NCBI GenBank assembly: GCA_003222835.1
Contig: QHXE01000241.1
Coordinates: forward strand, 1 to 10,490
From: Acidobacteriota bacterium
GTDB taxonomy: Bacteria; Acidobacteriota; Blastocatellia; Pyrinomonadales; Pyrinomonadaceae
Direction: 5' to 3'
DNA: 10,490 bases
Below, piece after piece: positions 6,256-10,490 of the stretch. Each line of letters opens with the position of its first letter. Position 1 is the first letter of the stretch. The position numbers were made by a program, and so were the translations under genes. The notes beneath the pieces were generated by a model. The model was given only the letters and a program-made list of their open reading frames with translations, had not been told where the DNA came from and searched no databases.

Positions 6256-6751
6256 CGGACTGATCGCGCAGCGACCGCATTCAGCCATTGCGATGGGGGC
6301 GATTGTTGGCGATTATTTTGGCGCGCCGGCGAACGTGGTCCAGTTTCCCGGCGAATGGCTGAAGCTGGAAGACAATGTCACCAGCCTGGGCAGTGCGAAC
6401 AGTCAATTGGGAATGAGCACGATTGCGGGCGACAGAGTCTGGAGCGATCAATCGAAGTTTCGGCTCCGCATCGGCCCAATGAGTTTGAAGAAGTTCAACA
6501 GTTTCTTGCCGGTTGGTTCGGCTTATAAGCCGCTCACTGAAATGGTAAGACTGCTCGCAGGGTTGGAGTTTGAGTATGACGTACAATTGGCGCTCATGCG
6601 TGATGAAGTTCCTTTTTCTGTTTCGGGGAGCGATCCGAACGGCGCCAGACTAGGCTGGACCAGTTGGCTTAAGACCCGCGATTTCACCGAGCATGACGAT
6701 CAGGTTGTATTGTCCGACAAGCTGCAGCTTGTCACGGCCACGACGAATTGA
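6242..6751 (+). CDS. tssG: TssG, C-terminal part of the broken gene
   Basis: This frame carries the rest of TssG. The conserved block LLFYSGLIAQRPHSAIAMGAIVGDYFGAPANVVQFPGEWLKLE opens the fragment; SQLGMSTIAGDRVWSDQSKFRLRIGPMSLKKFNSFLPVGSAYKPLTEMVRLLAG and ARLGWTSWLKT are further family signatures, and the normal C-terminus follows. The frame stays open upstream of 6242, and the bases from 6203 read HGLRDRLSFRDQG, which also fits TssG (the GL-x-x-R...D segment before LLFY). The family-like frame therefore changes between about 6201 and 6206. No ribosome binding site lies at 6242, so it is probably not translated on its own. N- and C-terminal parts joined at the break give about 329 residues, slightly short, and family comparison from memory suggests about 20 residues are missing at the join. 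Confidence 0.85.
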   Translation: MLFYSGLIAQRPHSAIAMGAIVGDYFGAPANVVQFPGEWLKLEDNVTSLGSANSQLGMSTIAGDRVWSDQSKFRLRIGPMSLKKFNSFLPVGSAYKPLTEMVRLLAGLEFEYDVQLALMRDEVPFSVSGSDPNGARLGWTSWLKTRDFTEHDDQVVLSDKLQLVTATTN

Positions 6752-6974
6752 AGTGCGCTTTGTTTGTCATTTGTCGTTTGACATTTTAGCCCCTCTCCCT
6801 TTGAGCGAGGGTTGGGTGAGGGCTTAGCTAGAACAAGACATACCACTCGTTTTCATTTTCTATGCTTCGCACCCTCACCCCTAGCCCCTCTCCCAAAGGG
6901 AGATGGGAATTAAGATGAAAAATGGCAAATGAAAAATCTCAGATGACAAATGGAAAATAGAAAAGGGGTAGCTC
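6752..6974. repeat. tssG-clpV gap filled with interspersed repeats
   Basis: This 223-bp spacer has no credible gene but is densely structured. AGCCCCTCTCCC occurs twice as a direct repeat (6788-6799 and 6883-6894). GGGTGAGGG (6814-6822) is complementary to CCCTCACCC (6872-6880). The second copy forms a small hairpin, TCTCCC/GGGAGA (6889-6894 and 6898-6903). These are flanked by AT-rich words: TTTGTCAT (6763-6770) is the reverse complement of ATGACAAA (6943-6950), and GTTTTCATTTTCTAT (6849-6863) repeats the word found after tssA at 238-252. Overall it looks like a pyrimidine/purine-rich palindromic element inserted in, or nested with, the GTCATT-type element. The purine-rich end supplies AAGGGG (6963-6968), the ribosome binding site of clpV. 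Confidence 0.75.
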
Positions 6975-9809
6975 ATGGGCGTAAATCTAAAATCATTGAT
7001 TGGCAGACTCAACGCGACTTGTCGCGGCGCGCTCGAAGGCGCGGCGGGGCTTTGCCTTTCGCGCACTAACTACGACGTCGAGCCGGAACATTTTCTGCTG
7101 AAGCTGATTGAGAGTCCCGATACCGATCTCGCGGCAATTTTCCGGCGCTACGAAATCAATCAGTCGCGTGTCACCAAAGACCTGACCGCCGCGCTGGACA
7201 AATTGAAGACGGGCAATGCGCGCACTCCGGGGCTCTCTCCGCGTCTGCCGCAATTGATTCAAGAGGCCTGGCTGCTGGCCTCGGTTGATTACGGCGCCGC
7301 CCAGGTTCGCAGTGGACATTTGCTGGTCGCGCTTTTGGCGAGTGACGATCTAAGACGGTTGGCCCGCGAAATCTCGCGCGAGTTTGCTGCCGTTTCGGTT
7401 GAATCACTGAAGAAAGATTTCGCGGAGATCACCGGCGGTTCGGCAGAAGCTCGCGAAGCCACCAACTTGTCGGATCAGCCGAGCGCAACTGAGGCCGCTA
7501 CGGGCGGGCCCGTGACCGGAGGTAAGACCAAAGCTCTCGATCAGTTCACCATCGATCTTACGGCGCGCGCGCGGGCCGGCAAGATCGATCCCGTCTTGGG
7601 CCGAGACTTCGAGATTCGGCAGGTGGTCGACATCCTTACGCGCCGCCGCCAGAACAATCCAATCCTTACCGGCGAAGCTGGTGTCGGAAAAACCGCGGTC
7701 GTCGAGGGCTTTGCTTTACGCATCGCCGCGGGTGACGTGCCCGATCCGCTGAAGAACGTGGCCGTGCGCACACTCGATCTTGGTTTGCTGCAAGCGGGCG
7801 CCGGAATCAAGGGCGAGTTTGAGAATCGTCTTAAGTCGGTGATTGACGAGGTCAAGGGCTCTTCGCAGCCGATCATTCTCTTCATCGATGAAGCGCACAC
7901 GATGATCGGCGCCGGCGGGCAGGCCGGTCAGAACGATGCCGCAAATCTTTTGAAGCCGGCGCTGGCTCGCGGCGAGCTGCGCACAATTGCGGCGACTACG
8001 TGGGCGGAATACAAAAAATATTTCGAGAAGGATGCGGCGTTGGCGCGACGTTTTCAGGTCGTCAAAGTGGAAGAGCCCGACGAAGCAAAAGCCATCGCCA
8101 TGATGCGCGGGCTTGCTGAAGCGCTCGAGAACCATCACCGCGTTCGCATTCTCGCCGAAGCGGTCGAGGACGCAGTGCGACTTTCGCATCGCTACATCTC
8201 CGGACGCCAGCTTCCCGATAAGTCGGTGAGCGTGCTGGACACGGCTTGCGCGCGCGTGGCCATCGGCCAGGGTGCAACGCCGGCGTCAGTGGAAGACGCG
8301 CAGAGACGGATAGATCAATTGACAACGGAAATCAACGCGCTCGAACGCGAAGCGATCACGGGACTCGATCACAGTGAGCGGATTGCTGAATTGAAAGCGT
8401 GGAAGACGGCTGAAGAGGTGCGTCTGGCCAACCTGAAGGCGCAGTGGGAAAAGGAACGTGGAATCATCGAGCAGGTTCGCGACATCCGCGGGCAACTGGA
8501 ACAACACGCGACGGCCCAGGCTGCTGCGGTTGCCGGCTCGGAAAATGGCAAGGAGCCCGCTGTTGCGTCCGCCGCCGCCGCTGGAGCTGCCACCGCGACC
8601 GCGCCCGGCGAAGGAGTCCCGGAACTAGCTGTCGCGCCCGTGGGTACGCAGGCATCCTTGCCTGCTGGGGAGCACGCTGGAAGCGTGCGTACCCAGGCAA
8701 CCCAACCTCCAATCGATGTTGAAGGATTGAAAGCGAAACTTTCCCAGCTCAACGAAGAGCTGGAAAAAGTGCAGGGCGAAACGCCGCTCATGCAAGCTTG
8801 TGTCGATTCACAGACAATCGCCGATGTAATTTCCGGCTGGACCGGAATTCCGGTCGGCAAGATGTTGTCAGACGAAATTCAAACCGTGCTTGCTCTCAAG
8901 GATCGCTTGGAGCAACGCGTCATTGGCCAGTCGCATGCGCTTGAGGCGATCGCGCAACGCATCAGAACTGCGCGCGCGGGACTCACCGATCCACGACGGC
9001 CGGTGGGTGTATTTCTGCTGGTTGGACCAAGTGGGGTCGGCAAGACTGAAAGTGCTTTGACGCTGGCCGACACTTTGTACGGTGGCGAGAAGAACCTTGT
9101 CACTATCAACATGAGCGAATATCAGGAAGCGCACACGGTTTCGTCGCTTAAGGGATCGCCGCCGGGATATGTCGGTTATGGCGAAGGCGGCGTCTTGACG
9201 GAGGCGGTGAGACGCAAGCCTTACTCGGTCGTGCTGCTCGATGAAGTCGAAAAAGCGCATCCCGACGTGATGGAGTTGTTCTATCAGGTGTTCGATAAAG
9301 GCATGCTCGAAGACGGTGAAGGCCGCGAAATTGACTTCAAGAATACTGTAATACTGTTAACGTCAAACACTGCGACCGACACGATTATGAAATTGTGTGC
9401 GGACCCGGACACCAAGCCGGAACCGGAACCACTGGTCGAAGCAATTCGGCCCGAATTGGTCAAGGTTTTCAAACCGGCTCTGCTCGGGCGCATGGTCGTC
9501 GTTCCCTACTATCCGATTTCAGACGAAGTGATGCGCGAGATTATCAAACTGCAACTGGGCCGCATCGAGACTCGCTTGAATGAAAACCACGGCGCCAAAT
9601 TCAGCTACGACGACGCCGTTGTCGGGGAAATTGCAAACCGCTGCAAGGAAGTCGAGAGCGGCGCGCGCAACGTCGATCACATTCTGACTCGCACGCTGTT
9701 GCCGGAAATGTCGGGCGAGTTTCTTTCCCGCATGGCTAGCGGCACGGCCGTGGGCCGAGTTCATGTTGCGGTGAGTGGCGACGGCAAGTTTCAATACACG
9801 ATTTCCTAA
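6975..9809 (+). CDS. clpV: ClpV (TssH), T6SS sheath-disassembly AAA+ ATPase
   Basis: ClpV is a ClpB-like hexameric unfoldase in the cytoplasm that pulls contracted TssB/TssC sheath apart for reuse. Layout of the 944 residues: N-terminal Clp-N domain (about 1-150), first ATPase with Walker A GEAGVGKT (233-240), Walker B ILFIDE (301-306) and LARRF, a coiled-coil middle domain from about 440, then the second ATPase with [14 protein letters not shown] before it, Walker A GPSGVGKT (684-691) and Walker B VVLLDE (752-757). All catalytic residues look intact. The protein is longer than usual (about 870-900) because of an Ala/Pro/Gly-rich stretch at about 515-585 in the middle domain. Residues 556-574 of it are encoded by a palindromic repeat also present between tssE and tssF. 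The start ATG has AAGGGG six bases upstream. Confidence 0.97.
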   Translation: MGVNLKSLIGRLNATCRGALEGAAGLCLSRTNYDVEPEHFLLKLIESPDTDLAAIFRRYEINQSRVTKDLTAALDKLKTGNARTPGLSPRLPQLIQEAWLLASVDYGAAQVRSGHLLVALLASDDLRRLAREISREFAAVSVESLKKDFAEITGGSAEAREATNLSDQPSATEAATGGPVTGGKTKALDQFTIDLTARARAGKIDPVLGRDFEIRQVVDILTRRRQNNPILTGEAGVGKTAVVEGFALRIAAGDVPDPLKNVAVRTLDLGLLQAGAGIKGEFENRLKSVIDEVKGSSQPIILFIDEAHTMIGAGGQAGQNDAANLLKPALARGELRTIAATTWAEYKKYFEKDAALARRFQVVKVEEPDEAKAIAMMRGLAEALENHHRVRILAEAVEDAVRLSHRYISGRQLPDKSVSVLDTACARVAIGQGATPASVEDAQRRIDQLTTEINALEREAITGLDHSERIAELKAWKTAEEVRLANLKAQWEKERGIIEQVRDIRGQLEQHATAQAAAVAGSENGKEPAVASAAAAGAATATAPGEGVPELAVAPVGTQASLPAGEHAGSVRTQATQPPIDVEGLKAKLSQLNEELEKVQGETPLMQACVDSQTIADVISGWTGIPVGKMLSDEIQTVLALKDRLEQRVIGQSHALEAIAQRIRTARAGLTDPRRPVGVFLLVGPSGVGKTESALTLADTLYGGEKNLVTINMSEYQEAHTVSSLKGSPPGYVGYGEGGVLTEAVRRKPYSVVLLDEVEKAHPDVMELFYQVFDKGMLEDGEGREIDFKNTVILLTSNTATDTIMKLCADPDTKPEPEPLVEAIRPELVKVFKPALLGRMVVVPYYPISDEVMREIIKLQLGRIETRLNENHGAKFSYDDAVVGEIANRCKEVESGARNVDHILTRTLLPEMSGEFLSRMASGTAVGRVHVAVSGDGKFQYTIS
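8641..8695. repeat. REP-like palindrome inserted in frame within clpV
   Basis: TGGGTACGCA (8641-8650) and TGCGTACCCA (8686-8695) are perfect inverted arms. Inside are two hairpins: GCAGGCA/TGCCTGC (8648-8654 and 8659-8665) and GCACGCT/AGCGTGC (8672-8678 and 8682-8688). The arms and two-hairpin plan match the core of the larger element at 3793-3873, where the same TGGGTACGCAG/CTGCGTACCCA arms occur. The element keeps the clpV frame open and is translated as [18 protein letters not shown] within a low-complexity linker. Confidence 0.85.
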
Positions 9810-9867
9810 GGCGGGAACTCTTTCAGACGCCGCTAGGATCCTCGTGACCACGTGACAAAAGGCGAAT

Positions 9868-10490
9868 ATGCCGACATATACCCAGGACAACAGACCGCTG
9901 TCAGTCAAGACTCCTTTAGGCAAGGACGTTCTCTTGCTTGTTGGGATCACTAGCCACGAAGCTATCTCACAGCTTTTCACTTTCCGACTCGATCTCCTCG
10001 CCGAAGATGCCAGTAAGGTCAAGTTTGAGAAACTTCTGGGCCAGAAGATCACGGTTGTGCTCAAGCTCCCGAACGAAAAGGAACGCTATTTCAACGGCAT
10101 CTGTAATCGAATCAGCCAGGGCGGACGCAGCGAGGGGGAAGTCTTCACTTCTTATCACCTCGAGATCGTGCCGCAGTTTTGGTTTCTGACCAGGAGATCG
10201 CAAAGCAGAATTTTCCAGCACGTCAGCGTCCCGGACATCTTGAAAAAAGTGTTGAATGGGCTGGATGTTACGTTTGAAATTCAGGGCACGTTCCATCCGC
10301 GTGATTATTGCGTTCAGTATCGCGAGTCAGACTTCAACTTTGCCAGCCGTTTGATGGAAGAAGAGGGCATCTTCTATTTCTTCAAGCACACTGCCGATGG
10401 CCATAAGATGGTTGTGGCCAATACGCCTGACAGCCATCCCAAGTTCGACGAAGACAGCGAGAAGAAGATCATCTACGAAGAGGTCTTTGG
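9868..10490 (+). CDS. vgrG: VgrG (TssI), T6SS spike protein (5' part only)
   Basis: VgrG is the trimeric spike that tips the Hcp tube; effectors and a PAAR cap attach to it. The 207 visible residues are the start of the gp27/gp44-like base. Clear family marks are PLSVKTPLGKDVLLLVGITSHEAISQLFTFRLDLL near the N-terminus, LLGQKITVVLKLP, YFNGICNRISQGG, YHLEIVPQFWFLTRRSQSRIFQHVSVPDILKKVL, and RDYCVQYRESDFNFASRLMEEEGIFYFF at 145-172, the most typical VgrG motif. The ATG at 9868 has AAAAGG (9857-9862) five bases upstream and follows clpV by 58 bp, so it is likely co-transcribed. The gene is cut by the right edge; the gp5-like needle and any C-terminal effector extension are not visible. Confidence 0.96.
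   Translation, partial: MPTYTQDNRPLSVKTPLGKDVLLLVGITSHEAISQLFTFRLDLLAEDASKVKFEKLLGQKITVVLKLPNEKERYFNGICNRISQGGRSEGEVFTSYHLEIVPQFWFLTRRSQSRIFQHVSVPDILKKVLNGLDVTFEIQGTFHPRDYCVQYRESDFNFASRLMEEEGIFYFFKHTADGHKMVVANTPDSHPKFDEDSEKKIIYEEVF

Noticed and set aside
6190..6260. Programmed ribosomal frameshift joining the two tssG frames
   Set aside because: No slippery heptamer (X-XXY-YYZ type) is visible at the junction, and family residues appear to be missing there, which a frameshift during translation would not explain.
8369..8860. Open frames on both strands opposite the Ala-rich part of clpV
   Set aside because: They arise from GC-rich low-complexity coding sequence and the palindrome; no recognisable protein features and no ribosome binding site.
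10300..10490. vgrG as a possible truncated pseudogene
   Set aside because: The frame is open and family-like up to the window edge; the truncation is due to the window only.

Overview
This window is the core of a type VI secretion system (T6SS) gene cluster, all on the + strand. In order it holds the 3' end of tssA, then tssB, tssC, hcp (tssD), tssE, tssF, tssG (broken), tssH/clpV, and the 5' half of vgrG (tssI). Both ends run off the window. The order matches the well-known Pseudomonas aeruginosa H1-T6SS arm tssA-tssB-tssC-hcp-tagJ-tssE-tssF-tssG-clpV-vgrG, except that no tagJ lies between hcp and tssE.

The parts make one contractile machine. TssE, TssF, TssG and VgrG form the baseplate and spike. 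Hcp forms the inner tube, TssB/TssC the contractile sheath, TssA guides sheath assembly, and ClpV (TssH) recycles the contracted sheath. The membrane-complex genes (tssJ, tssK, tssL, tssM) are not in this window and presumably lie outside it.

The genes are conventional but the gaps between them are not. A tight T6SS operon usually has short spacers. Here there are gaps of 173 bp (tssA-tssB), 133 bp (tssC-hcp), about 204 bp (hcp-tssE), 164 bp (tssE-tssF) and 223 bp (tssG-clpV). Most are filled with repeats of at least three kinds: GTCATTC-type AT-rich repeats, a CCCCTCTCCC/GGGTGAGGG pyrimidine-purine element, and a large palindrome with TGGGTACGCA...TGCGTACCCA arms. A shorter palindrome with the same arms and the same two-hairpin interior lies in frame inside clpV, in an Ala-rich stretch of the middle domain, so it is translated as part of ClpV.

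tssG is split between two frames near position 6200, and about 20 residues of the family fold seem to be missing at the junction. This suggests a small internal deletion in the organism or an assembly error, rather than a simple one-base slip.

The organism is a diderm (Gram-negative-type) bacterium of moderate GC content with many dispersed repeats. The repeat style and protein flavour would fit an acidobacterial (Blastocatellia-like) soil lineage better than a typical proteobacterium. That placement is a guess from memory; the sequence alone does not prove it.
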